NCBI GenBank assembly: GCA_012976225.1
Contig: JAAVVG010000031.1
Span: forward strand, 1 to 64,000
DNA from: Golubevia sp. BC0850
Taxonomy: Eukaryota; Basidiomycota; Exobasidiomycetes; Golubeviales; Golubeviaceae
Reading direction: 5' to 3'
DNA: 64,000 nt
Of this stretch, positions 23,601 through 34,653 are shown piece by piece. Under the pieces are notes generated by a model. The model did not search any database. It saw only the letters and a list, made by a program, of their open reading frames with translations, and was not told where the DNA came from. The first letter of the stretch is position 1, and each line of letters starts with the position of its first letter. The position numbers were made by a program, and so were the translations under genes.

Positions 23601-24355
23601 AGTCTCCCCCAACACACCTGTTCGATAAATCGGCCAGGGTTGATGAACTGGAGTTAGAACCAAAGAGAAGAAGCATCCTTGTTCTCGATGTGGAAAATGA
23701 GGATCCTTCTGATTCGGAATCGCCCAAGCTGAAACTCCCACTTCCATCAGTAAAGGAACTGTGCCGGAATCCAAGAATGAGACTTTCGTGAGTACTGGAG
23801 AAAGGAGCGAATTCCGGAAATTTCGAGCCTGTCGGAATCAAAAAAGATAAGAACAGGTGAGATCTATGTAGCTGAACGGCTTTCGAAGATCCTTGAATCT
23901 TGAAAACCTCGACATGGCTCACAGCTTCTCTTAGAGCGTTCTCGAAGGCAGAAAGTGATTCTCTCTCAATCAAATCTCGATAAGATCCACCTGAATAGGA
24001 GGTTGTGTGTAGCGTCTGTCGGAAGTTGAGGAGGACAAGGAGAAAGATGAGCAAAAACCTCCACCCAGGAGAGCTCTCTCTTTGAAGGGGCAAGATCAAG
24101 TGTGAACCCCCAGATTTCCTATGATTTATAAGAGAACTCTGAGTTCATAGAATTGACATGGAACCGATTCTACTTCCTCGAGCCTTCATCCATCATTCTC
24201 CAGCTCCTCCACTCCAACGTCCCTCTACTCACCTGTTCAGCCAGATGACTCATCCTCTTGATGGATCCATCTGGTGCTAGTACCAGCATAGATACTGGAG
24301 CAAAGTCAATTGCCCTCAGAGTTATCTCAAGTTCCATCTCCTTCTCCATCTCCAT
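20655..24355 (-). CDS. PAS-domain hybrid histidine kinase (two-component sensor)
   Basis: A sensor kinase that autophosphorylates on His and passes phosphate to its own receiver Asp, normally feeding a Ypd1-type phosphorelay. In order on the minus strand: a start at 24355 with a PAS-like opening (APVSMLVLAPDGSIKRMS); a second sensory part at 23480-24015; a clear PAS at 23185-23421 (NQPIWTSDPTGMISWCS) with its PAC end near 22960-23110 (YRLRRSDGSWRTMIGRALPI); another PAS at 22290-22510; then the H-box MSHEIRTPL near 21950, the ATPase N-box LVNLLSNAIKFTPSGG, the G-boxes DDDGVGV and GGTGLGLAI, and the receiver domain with LIIMDLHMPEMDG (phospho-acceptor Asp) and the DDHLSKP signature. At least eight introns split it; the PAS-region boundaries are approximate. 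No membrane segment, so probably cytosolic. The ligand is unknown. Confidence 0.88.
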
Positions 24356-24904
24356 TTCCGTCCTCCTCTGGTAATCCCTGATCGACTAGTTGCAGTAGAT
24401 GATTGCAGGTTCGGCACTTGACTTGGACGCGACTTGACTTGCGAAGAAAGGTAGGAAGTAAGGTTGAGGCTTTGAGGTAGTATGTTGAGAAAAAAAGCTT
24501 TGAATCCTCGATGAAAATGAAGAGAACGGAAGGAGATTCAAAAAATCATCCGGACATGTCAGATTTAGATTCAGGGCAAAGGACGTGACCATTCCCCGCG
24601 GATAGATAGAGGTTTGGAGAAGAAGAAGAGTGAAAAGGTGTTGGACGTTCAAAGAAGATCGAGCGAAGAGACGGTGGAAGTTATGAAGCTGCGAGGCTGC
24701 GAGGTTGCAGGTAGATAGGCTTGAGGGAGAGAGCAGAATGAAGCCTGTCTGAGACTCTGACTCTCCTCTCTACCACTCTGTAGGACCTCTCAGTGATCTA
24801 ATTCCATCTCAACCGACTCGAACGATTTTAGAGTGGAGATGGGTCGCTTGACTCTCTGAAAACAGAGCGTCGGAAGCAAGTATCCATTGTTGCCACCAGC
24901 TCAC
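24356..24904. other. upstream region of the histidine kinase
   Basis: 549 bp without a supported gene; it presumably contains the kinase promoter. A third LTR family begins at its far end. Confidence 0.45.
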
Positions 24905-25194
24905 TGTCACGACCAGCTCCCGGGTTGGACTGGGAATCAGCGTATGACGAAGAGTCAAGGAAGGATGAGTTGAGCAGGAGGAAGTCGAGCTGCTCGGTGG
25001 CAATGAAACTAATGTTATTCGCAAGGAGAAGTGTAATTACGATACAAAGAAAGGAGTGCTGCTTATACTTGCGAGGGCATGTAAGCGAGAGAGTGAGAGA
25101 AAAGCCTTTCAGGGACGACTTAGGTAGGGATTGCTGACGTGTAGAAGGCTTCGGAAGGCGACCGGATGTAGTAGGGCGAGTTCCGAGCGTGACA
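24905..25194 (-). mobile_element. LTR, 290 bp, second family
   Basis: On the minus strand it starts TGTCACGCTCGG and ends GCTGGTCGTGACA, giving terminal inverted tips TGTCACG/CGTGACA. A related, shorter copy lies inverted at 3275-3495. Directly beyond its 3' end the sequence GTGAGCTGGTGGCAACA resembles a primer-binding region, so a scrap of internal sequence may remain. I see no matching target duplication. It is a fossil copy. Confidence 0.7.
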
Positions 25195-25712
25195 CCCACC
25201 CTCCATTATTGTCACTGCAGTTTCTGACTTTCTACTCGAAGAAGAAAGTTCAGCAGCCTCCAAAGTAAGAAGTAAACAGAGGGAGGATCTTGTTACAAGG
25301 AATCGAAACGAAGGGAAACAGAAGAAGAGAGAAGAAAAAGGGAGACAGAAGACCAACGTTGAGCCCCGTCATACTCATACTCTTACAACTTACAACCAGC
25401 CAACCGAGAAAGACAGATAAAGGCAAAGAAAAAGTGGACAATTACAAAGAAAGGAAAGGAAAAGAGAAAGTAGACAGTTACAAAGAAAGGATTACAAAGA
25501 CAGAAGCGGCAATAAATAGCACAGGGAATCCGGAATCTGTTGTAACCTGTTTTACAGAGTCCCATTATTGGAATAAAAGGAATTGGAAGAGAGTGAAAGA
25601 GCAAAACAAGAAGAAGAATAGAAATAAATAAAGATTTGAAAAAGAAGAGACCAACTGAGAAAAAGGGGAGGAAGCAATGTTGATGTTGAGAATGTCTTGA
25701 AGGATAATCGTA
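25195..25712. other. purine-rich spacer
   Basis: Composed largely of A and G on the plus strand, with near-repeats of ACAATTACAAAGAAAGG / ACAGTTACAAAGAAAGG at 25438 and 25476. No gene recognised; probably the 3' flank of the gene at 25713. Confidence 0.45.
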
Positions 25713-28711
25713 TCATCGACCCAAAACCTTTGCCTCCTCCTTTGAAACAGCTCTCACTCTCTTCCTAGGAGTACCGTTGAGGGAAGGTGAGCTATAGTGA
25801 CGAGAACCCTCTTGCTCTTCAAGTCTTCCCGGAGTGAGCTCGCCGAAGTCGAGCACCCTAGCTCCACCGTTTCCACTGCGACCGCCCTTCCCAGATGAAG
25901 TAGGAGTAGTAAGCTTAGAGCTCAGTCCACCTAATTGAGGAGTGGTTCCACCAAAGCTTGAAATCGATCGAGGTTGAGGGCTAGGTGAGGTCCTCACGAA
26001 GTCGCCCATCGTGAACTCCGAGCCTGGCGTCTTCGGAAGCTCAGCATGGTTAGAAAGGGGTGTTTGAGGTTGAATTCGAGAAGTGTAATCATCAGAAGTT
26101 TGAGGTAGGGAGACATTGGAGGCAGGTGGGGTTTGAGAGCTCGAGTCTTGACTACTTGGATCCGATTGAGACTTGAGGTTCAGATAGCTGATAGCAGAGC
26201 TGGAACTTGAAGATTCTTGAGAAGAGACTTGGAGTTCATTTGAGCCAGGTCGAAGATTTGTATGAGGTATTCCGTCGAAAGTACCTCTGCTCTTCTCTTT
26301 GGTCGGCTGAGAGGGCGAACCCGCAAATAGCAGCATCGTTTCAGCCGCTTCTCCATCGTCTGGAACATCTGAGTCATTGGATGGGGTTGTCGGTCGAGTT
26401 TGAGACCTAGTTGAAGATCTTTCTTGTTCTCGTTCTCTCTCTCCATTCAGAACGACTGGTCCGCACAAAGTCTTTCGAAGTGGAACGTTCGCCGACCTTT
26501 CTTGCTTGTCACCTTGACCTCGACGAGAGTAGTCTGGAGACCAATAAGAGCCGATGTCATCCCTTGGACCCCTAGAATGAGATTCTCGATGCTGACTTGG
26601 AGAAGACCTGAGATCCGACGGTCCTCTGAGAGGCGAACCGTGATTGCTGTTACTTCCTTGAAGTCCAGCTAGAACAGAGGCTACCCTGTCTCTTTCGAAC
26701 TGGTCTTGATCTCCATCTCTCATCGAGTCGATGTCCATTCCTTCGTAGTAGTCTTCCGAGGCTCTCCTTCCACGAGATAGGTGATCTCTAAAGCTCGATT
26801 GGTGAGATCTTCCTGGAGTACCTGCGAATCTACCTAGACCTAGACCTTGAGCTAGAGAAGAAGCTGGATGTCCATTCGGCAAGACAGGTGGACTTCCTTG
26901 AGAAGTGGAGAACCTCTGGCGAGAAGGGCTCGAAGAAGGCGAGGGCCTCAACCCCACACCAGCAGAGAAGATTCTCGCTCGTCGACTAGTTGGAGAGGAG
27001 GGAGGTCGAGAGTGATCCGATCGAGTGGAGGCTTCGCAAGAGGCGTCGAACTTAGATGTCCTATGGACGAGACTTGGGCTTGAAAGGTCGACTTCACCTC
27101 CCATCTTCCTCCTCTTGCTCGGAGAAGGCGACTGACTTCCAGCCTTGGAGTAGCTTCCGAGTTCTGAGCCTCTTCTTCCTTGAGAGGAACGTCCTGGACT
27201 CTGGTGATAGATAGGGAGCAGAGGTTTGGCGAAGGCGTCCTTGTGTTCCTTCTGCCTCTGCTCCTTCGTCGGCTCGTTGTGAGGGTCCCAGTCTTCAGAG
27301 GGCCCTCCCATTGCCCTTCTGGAAGGCGAGCCTAGTTGAGGAGAAGAAGCTTTCAAGCTTAACTTGGCAGAAGTCGAGGTTCCAATTAGATTCCCAGTGT
27401 TCATCGTGTGCGTGGAGGAAGTAGAGGCAGAGAGAGAAGGAAAAGGCGATCTCGCTTGCGTGATAGAGGCGTGAGTTGAAAGTTGAGATGAAGAAGGCGA
27501 AGGCGGTAAAGACTTTCGTCCACCTGAAGTCATTGTTGGGGTTGGTGCCAACAATGAGCTAGTCGGAGTCTTGGGTGTGATTGAGGTGGTTGCTCGATTG
27601 ACAGAGGATGTTGAAGAGGTACTCGACTTGCCTTGAAGTAATCCGCTCTTTTCGAAAGCTTTCCCAAAGATGGCGCTGTAGATTGATTTTGGAGCTTCGG
27701 CTTGAAGAGCGGTTCGAGAGTCTGGAGGGGGAGGAGTTCTAGGATCTCGATTGGCAATCGGGCTACTCTCTAGACCATCGATTTCCAAGTCTTCCAGGTA
27801 CTCAGAGAACATCGAGTTTTCCGTTCGAGGAGTGTCGTCGTAGTCGAAAGAACCAGGGGAGACCTCGTCCTCCATCTTGATCACTTGATTCTGGCTCGGA
27901 TTCCACGGGGCATAGTCTAGGCTCGGCTGCCATTGAGGTGGGCCAGTTGAGTCCGTCCTGATGAGATCGAATTGAACTCCCATGTCGACTCCTTTGGAAG
28001 GCTCCTCTTCAGTCTCGTTGCCATGATGAGAGATACCTAGCCCCAAAGATCCGTGGTTTGAGAGAGCGTTTCGACTGAACCTTTGAGCGAAAGACTTGGA
28101 ACCTGATTTGGAAACGTTGAAGGCCAACCTGTCGAGTAGTGCTTGGGCCGTCTGTGGTCGGGAGAGGTGTAAGGAAGGCAAGTGAGAAAGCAGGCGCATG
28201 ATTAAGCAGGGAAGAGGGAGGATGGTAGAGGTTAAGTCCACTCTGAGATGGCAGCACGTTGGCATAGCCTGGTCAAAGAGCCTGTCTGAAAGTCCGAACA
28301 GATCTCAAGAGAGAGAGGATCTATCTTACTCCATCTCGTAGCGTCCTGCTCAAACCTCCAGCACCAAGCGTGTCGCAACCGCATCCAAACCTCTACGACC
28401 AACCACACTTGACGACTCACCTGCTCTACACTCCGACTCCTGTTATCCCTTTTTATCGGACTGATGCTATCTTCTCTCTCTACTGCAGCCTTGCCGCTCC
28501 TATCCTCCTCGTCTGCCAAGTTTGCTGCTGCTTTCCCTTTCACACCACCACCTCGATGATCTGGTGACGTATTCGAAGATACGGCAATGTCTGCTATCTG
28601 TGATGATCTGGCGGTTATCATCCTTGACCTAGATTTGCTTGGTATGATGTTTGAAGGATCCATTGGGATGGAGTCCTCCTTAGTTGAGGTTGATTCGATT
28701 TGAAGGATCAA
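25713..28711 (-). CDS. long Ser/Pro-rich putative nuclear regulator, about 909 aa
   Basis: Exon 1 is 28421-28711 and exon 2 is 28151-25713, with matching phase. A start at 28663 (MDPSNIIPSKSRSR) is an alternative to 28711. The protein is largely disordered, with many SP/TP dipeptides typical of CDK or MAPK targets. Conserved-looking islands are the N-terminal QTAQALLDRLAFNVSKSG, an acidic block near MFSEYLEDLEIDGLESSP, the RKTLCGPVVLNG block, GEAAETMLLFAGSPSQP, and a C-terminal ARVLDFGELTPGR followed by TPRKRVR. The AAETML..SPS motif recalls fungal cell-cycle or clock-controlled repressors of the Whi5/Ccg-8 type, but that is only a resemblance and I would not name it. No membrane segment or catalytic domain is visible. 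Confidence 0.65.
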
Positions 28712-29320
28712 GGCGGTGGAGAAGAGAACTCTGTTGAACGGACCTGATAGCTCGAGATTGAAGCGATACTAGTAGATATAATAGATGTAGTTGAAGAATG
28801 GGATGCAGTTGGGTAGGCGATTGAAGGTCCCGAATCAATTTCCATTCAACTCGGAGGATTGAAGGTTGGATGGATCTGTGGCGTGTAAAGGGGTCTTGGG
28901 TTCAAGACTGGATAGAGAGTTGTTGAAGGATGACTCTCTCGAACCACTTGATCGATTCCGATTGGAGGAAAGAAAAGAAAGAAGATGAATACTTGCGGGC
29001 GAAGAAAGGAGGAGAGGAGGATGGGAAGGGCGAAGAGGGGGAGAGAAAGAAAAGTAGAAATGGACGCGACGCTGCTTTGGCGCTATTGAACAATGAAAAC
29101 AGTGGAACACTTCCATCTCCGATGGAACACTTCCATCTCCGATGTAAAAGTCTGGAGAAGTTCCAAATTCTAACACTCAATGGTCGAAAGGAAATTTGGC
29201 CCTCGAGAGGGAGAGAGAGAGATGTGCGAAGTGAGTTTGAAGTTGCGATTGGAATTGCTGGTCGATGTTGAACAGGACAAGAAATGGAATCAACGTGTTT
29301 GAAAATCGGTTTGAGAAGGA
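28712..29320. other. intergenic region between the Ser-rich gene and SLD5
   Basis: 609 bp, probably the promoter of the minus-strand gene to the left and the 3' flank of SLD5. It contains the 20-bp tandem duplication listed separately. No supported gene. Confidence 0.5.
29103..29142. repeat. two perfect tandem copies of a 20-bp unit
   Basis: The unit TGGAACACTTCCATCTCCGA occurs twice back to back. Within it GGAACACTTCC is nearly palindromic. It lies upstream of the gene starting at 28711 and might be a duplicated regulatory site; that is inference. Confidence 0.7.
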
Positions 29321-31068
29321 TCATAGTAATTCTATTCCACCATCATTTATCAGATGCCGGATCAACTTGTATCGCAAGAGATGAATTGTCCCTCGACCTA
29401 ACTGAATCGTCGCCGCGTTTTCGCCACTGCGTTCGCGCAGGTTGGAGTCAGAAACAAAGAAAGAGACATGAGAGAACACAGTTAGAGATACGAGGGAGAG
29501 TGGGCAACTCGGATAGAGACGGAGAGACGTCAAGTAGGATTAAAATCCCTCGATACTCACGAATTAAACCTCAGAGGTCCGCAATCCTTCCTACATCTGA
29601 TGAAGACTGGCTTTTCCAGATCCGGCGTGACGACTAAAGTAGAAGTAGAAGCATAAAGAAGCAGTGGTGTCAGCTCTGTAGTTCGGAGAGGAAAGAAATT
29701 CTTCCAATTGCCACTCACTCATATGGCCGCGTGGACTTCCTTGCCCAGCGTCGTCTAGCCTTCGCATCTCCTCCGGCATGAAGTCAAGAATCGAGGTTTT
29801 GAAATGAAGAGCTTGAATTTCTTGATATCTGTGGAGGCGGGGCGAAGTCAGATTAAAACTCCATCGTGAGAAATGTTGGGAATGAGCCAAACTCACTTCT
29901 TCGCATAGCTTAATTCTACATTGGACAACCGCCTCTGAGCGCTTGGGGTCGAGCATATATGAGCAGCGAATCGTTCTATCTGTTTCATTTGGAGGAAAGG
30001 TGGAGAGGGTTGATGCGAAGGGAGAGATCAGTTTGTCTGACAAAAACAAGCATCTCCGTGAAGATGAAGCGCTCTGTTGAAAGATGCGTATCTAGGCTCA
30101 CCTTGTCTAGTCGACTTCGTAGATATGCTCTTAAAAGCCACTTAGCTCTTTCAACGTCTAGTTGGACTAGAGATAACCTGAAATGTTCTTCGTCTGAAGT
30201 CGAGGCATCTGAAGCTAGAGATTCGAGAATCGTCTACAAAGAAACAGACGCGAGAGTAGGTGACAGCACGAGTGTCACAAAAGTATAGGTTGGAGGATCA
30301 AGTTGGAGTAATGGGTGTGAGAGAAGGAAGTGTCAGAGGTGGGAGGGAACGTCTCAGCATAGATTCTACATGCTCTTCCTCATTTTCGCAGCTCGTTAGA
30401 ACACCGTATCTGATCAAGCTGTCCTTCGATCTCGGAGCTGTCTGATAGGTCCCTCGCAGCACCAGCCTTGTCCTGTCCTACCTCCCATCTTCAAAACAAA
30501 GATCACTCACCACCTGCTGTCCAATTTGTTCCACCACACTATCAACAATATCTTCCATCCAATATAGCAATTCAGGACTGGCTCTTTCATTAGCCCAAGC
30601 TCTCCCTAACTTTGATATCTCAGCTTCATCTTCTCCATGAGGTAAATCTTCATCAAAGTTCATATCTGGCACAATAGCTGGACCCATTCCGAATCCAAAA
30701 GCGTTTAAATTTGAAGCTATGTTCCTTGAATCATCATTTCCGCTTCTAAATCTATCCCCTGAAGAGGAATTGTCATTAGAACCTGAACCAAAGTCTTGAC
30801 CAGCTGTCCTCCCATTCCTTGATCCTGATCCTGAACCTGAGCCATTCCCGAGACCTAGTCTTGCTCTTATTTTCGCTCTCTTTTGTTCTAGAGTATCGTC
30901 ATTCATCCAGCTATCGTCGTCCTCGGCATCGTTGCTTTGCGGACGATTCCGACTTGAGGAAGCTCTATCTCTACTTGAAGTTGTATCATTGGAAGATGAT
31001 CCTGCATTGTTTCGTTGAGGTTGAGATTGAGCATCCTCTTCATCAGATAACGAATAGAAGTCGGGCAT
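29321..31068 (-). CDS. SLD5: GINS complex subunit Sld5
   Basis: Sld5 is one of four GINS subunits. GINS joins Cdc45 and the Mcm2-7 ring to form the replicative helicase at forks. Exons are 30511-31068, 30102-30233, 29897-29979, 29719-29828, 29561-29633 and 29321-29426 (353 aa, all phases match). The first about 130 residues are an acidic, Ser/Asn-rich extension absent from yeast. The conserved helical domain starts at LGRAWANERASPELLYW. RLSLVQLDVERAKWLLRAYL and RSRLDK form the core GINS helix. The C-terminal beta domain runs from TPDLEKPVFIRCRKD to the final RGTIHLLRYKLIRHLINDGG. The second exon opens after a CTTTGTAG acceptor. Confidence 0.92.
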
Positions 31069-31718
31069 GGCAGGTTGAAGGAAGCAGGATGAAGTTGGTG
31101 GTCAAGAAGAGAAGGAGCGTCACGTCTTGGTTTCTCGGGGCTGATAAAGTTGCAAGGAGTCAGGAATTCTATAGTTCCCTTACGATTCTCAGCAAGTTCA
31201 AAGATTTGATCCCAAAATACAAACGTTCACCTCAAGATCAAGGTGGAAAGAGGATGAGTAGGCGAGTATCAAGGAGAGATAAAACAAACGATTACTTTTT
31301 GATTGAAACTATTACAATTACTTTATTCTTCTCTCTTGCCAACACCTATGATGTTTTTTCTGAATGATTTTCTTGTTGAATTTGACTGCGAAATGGATTT
31401 CTTTTCAGAACTCCGGATTCTTTTGGGTGGGTCAAGAGAAAGCAAGGCTTTCTTGGGAAAAGGAAGAAGAAAGGGCAAAGACGTTAAAAGTGGGAGAAAG
31501 AGGATAGGTCGGTTTCGTTGGAGCTAGAAGTAATGAAGAGGAAGAGAAAAGGTGATGAAGCAGGGGGGCGGGAACGTGAATCATAAAGGAAGGAAAAGCT
31601 TGGAAGAGGTAGATCTTGACGGGTTGAGGTCTAGTTCAGCGAAGGCGGAGTTTGTGAAAGAAACCACTTGAACTTGCTGCTCGGAGAGAAAAACCATCAA
31701 ATCCTATGCTCGAGGAAC
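31069..31718. other. region between the KH gene stop and the SLD5 start
   Basis: 650 bp between two minus-strand genes. It should contain the SLD5 promoter and the KH-gene 3' UTR. No other gene seen. Confidence 0.5.
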
Positions 31719-33642
31719 TTATGCGGCAGCAGGAGTCTCGTCGTTACCAGCGTTGGCAGCGGCGACATCATCCTCAGCAACAGTGGAAGTTCTACGTTCC
31801 TTTTCGGTTTCGAGCTGAATGATGAGGAAGACACCAGAGATAAGATCAGCGGTAAGTCAGCAATCGAATAAAGAAAGCAACAGCTGAGGAATAATAGAAG
31901 TGGCATACAGTCGATGAAGACCCCTCTGACTGACACTCACCTGGTTGTATAGTAGGAATAGAGCCTTCTCGTTAGCCTCTGGAGAACCTTGAATAGTGAA
32001 CATACGTTCTCCAGTCTCATCGTGAGGAACCTTAGCGATTGAGATTCTACTTCCACTCAATCTTCTGATCTCGGTGATCTTTGAACCACCCTTTCCGATG
32101 ATGCAACCAACCATATCAGATGGGATCGAGATATTCTGAGTTCTCATGTTGGCAGCATCGACAGCCATTCCTGGGGCAGCAACTCCTGGAATAGATGGAG
32201 CAGCAGAAGCACCACCAGCGATCAAACTTCCTCCTGGACCGACAGCGGCACCAGCTAGAGCTTCGGCAGCAGCTGACTGTCTACGACTTCCTGAACCGCC
32301 GTTGGAGGCCATACCGAAGTCTCCTTGACCAGGTTGAGAAGCACGTCTTCCACCTCCGACGTTGTATCCACCCATTCCACCAGTCAAATAGGCAGGTCCT
32401 CCAGATGGACGTCTGCTTCCTTGTGGTTGTAGACCTCCGACCCCACCAGCAGCTAGGACACCAGCTCCATCAGTGGCAGATGGGTGGTAGAGAACAGTTC
32501 CGTTGGAGCGTTCCTTGTCCTCGACTAGACATTTGGCGATCTCGTAGACTGCGACGCGAATGGCTTCGACGGTTCCTTGGACTTCTACTACACGCTCGGT
32601 TGAGGAAGGTAGCATCTCCTTTGAGGCGACCATACGAGCTCCAGAGACGTCTTGAATGTGTTTGATCTTGAGACCTGCACGTCCGATAACGGTTCCCATG
32701 AGGTTGTGAGCGATGAGGAGACGAACGGCGGTGAGAGCGTTTGGAGCTGGGGTGATTGGGCTAGTTGATGGATCAGCAGTGACTGGGTTCTCTAGGATGG
32801 TTTGTCCGATGAGAGAGTAGGCCTGAAAGGGAGGGAGACATGATGAGAGGTGGAGTTTAGCTTGTGAGATCGAAGATCTGGAGCAGCAGCCGATGCTCCC
32901 TCATCGTCACAGTCCACCCAGGTACAGCAGAAGAAATGAGGACAGATTCTGAGCACCCTATTCACAATCAATCTCGAAAGAGGAGATAGACGATGCGTTC
33001 CCAAGCATGAGCAGAGATGTTGACTTTTCTTCCTAGCTCCATCTTGCCCTCACTTCGGATCCCAATCTCAACTTTCCAACTTCCCTTTCCCTCTCAACTT
33101 TTGATCTGAACTCACCTTTGCAATTCCTTCTAAAGTTCCACTGACACTCAAGACACGATCGTGAACTCCTGGTACGACCTTGGAGACACCAGCCTTGACA
33201 CCAGTGTTCTCACGAAGTTCAGCTACGTTTGAACCAGACTTTCCAATGATGACACCAGCTTCCTTGGTTGAGACCAAAGCCCTGACGGTTAAGATTGTGG
33301 TTGGATCGATTTCGACCTCTTCCATGGCATGAGTGAGTTGATCTACGTTGTCAGAGCTGCCGGCAGCCTCTGGGCTGGCTTTAGCTGCTTCAGAAGAAGT
33401 GGATTCGTTTAGCTGCACGGCAGCTTGAGTGACTGATGGAGAGGTGATGGGCGTACCTGCGCCAGAATCGGTGGCTTTGAGATTCAACATGGAAGATGGG
33501 AGAAAGAGTTGAAGGAGAGGAGAGGAGAGAGGTAAGAGCGAGGGAGAGTGAGCGAGGTGAAGAAAAGTTGGGCTTGGACAGCGACGACACAGCAAGTCGG
33601 TGAAATCTAGAGAAGTCAAAACTTACGCTTGATTTCGGACAT
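31719..33642 (-). CDS. three-KH-domain RNA-binding protein (PCBP/Hek2/Rnc1 type)
   Basis: A single-strand RNA-binding protein of the poly(C)-binding group; fungal members control mRNA localisation, stability or telomere-related functions. Exons are 33627-33642 (16 nt, MSEIK), 33116-33474, 31941-32822 and 31719-31814 (450 aa). The three KH motifs show the GxxG loops in AGVIIGKSGSNVAELRENTG (about residue 85), LMGTVIGRAGLKIKHIQDVS (about 170) and MVGCIIGKGGSKITEIRRLS (about 370). A long Gly/Ala/Ser linker separates KH2 and KH3. The first intron directly after five codons is inferred from the clean GTAAGT donor and CTCAAAG acceptor. A downstream start within the transcript (MLNLKATDSG, 33491) is the alternative. 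Confidence 0.88.
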
Positions 33643-34653
33643 GGTTTTAGATATGAAACTTGATTAGAAGAAGGAAGGGAAGAGCGATTGAAAGAAGTAA
33701 GAAAGAGAGGAAGAAGTTGAAGAAATAGAAAGGAAGAAGGGTGGGCGAGTCGGATGAGAGAGGAAGAAGAGTGGGAAGAGAGAGAGAGAGAGAGAGAAGG
33801 GGACGGAAGGGATGAAGTTACTTGATATTTCTTGGGGAAAGAGGAATAGCAAGTAGGATTGTGATTGAGTTTTGATGAGTTGTGTGTGGGAAGGAAGATC
33901 AAGCAGCCAACCAAAGGCGCTACAGAAAACAGCCAAAAAAATCGGTCAATCTTCAAAATTAGCTTTACAGGTTGTAAAGACTTCTCAATGTTTCATTCTC
34001 CTCCCTTTCTTCCCACTAGAATGTTGTTGCAAATGCTGTTAAGGATTCCTTCGAAGGGTAGGACTTCTCTGGATTTACAGGTGCCTGTGATTCTCATCTA
34101 CCTCTCATCTCTCCTCGTGATCTTCCCGCAGCCCCGTCTGACATTTGCGCTGCTTCAGTCTTTCTCAGAGAGAGCTAGAATAAGTAGAACCTGCGATGTC
34201 CAAGACAGAATTTTCCGAAAGCAATTTCTGCCTCGAGGCAGGGCATGTCCTTCTGCGAGACTTAGGTACCACCCGTCAGACTTTTGGAGGTCTTGAGGAT
34301 ATTGGACTTAGGGTTGACTGAGGCAACTGAGGAGATGTGAGACGTGAGACTCTTCGTGATTTTCCATCTTATCTTTGCTCCAGCAGAGGTTGTAAACCGG
34401 GAACAGACCTGGTGAGGCCTCAGAGAGAATCGTCGGGATGTGCCACGGAGACCGTCGAGCTCCACCCACTCCCTTCCTTCTTTGACGAAACTTTTGCTGA
34501 GATTCCTCCCTTCTATCAGATCCTAGAGGCTGGCTTTAAAGGAGGGAGATCAAAGAAGGGCTGAGGTGAGCAATTCCCACCGCGACGCGACTGCAACTTC
34601 GCAACTTCATCCCACCTCCCTCCTCCTTCCTTTCATCCTTCCCCAAAATTATA
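33643..34653. other. divergent promoter region between the KH gene and TOF1
   Basis: About 1 kb between two start codons facing away from each other. It has GA/CT-rich stretches at 33690-33800 and 34590-34640. No gene is supported inside. Confidence 0.5.

Noticed and set aside
25290-25631. Lys/Glu-rich plus-strand frame of 113 codons
   Set aside because: Direct translation of a purine-rich tract; no other sign of a gene.
32195-32665. Plus-strand frame of 156 codons
   Set aside because: Antisense to the Gly/Ala-rich linker of the KH protein; its composition is explained by that.
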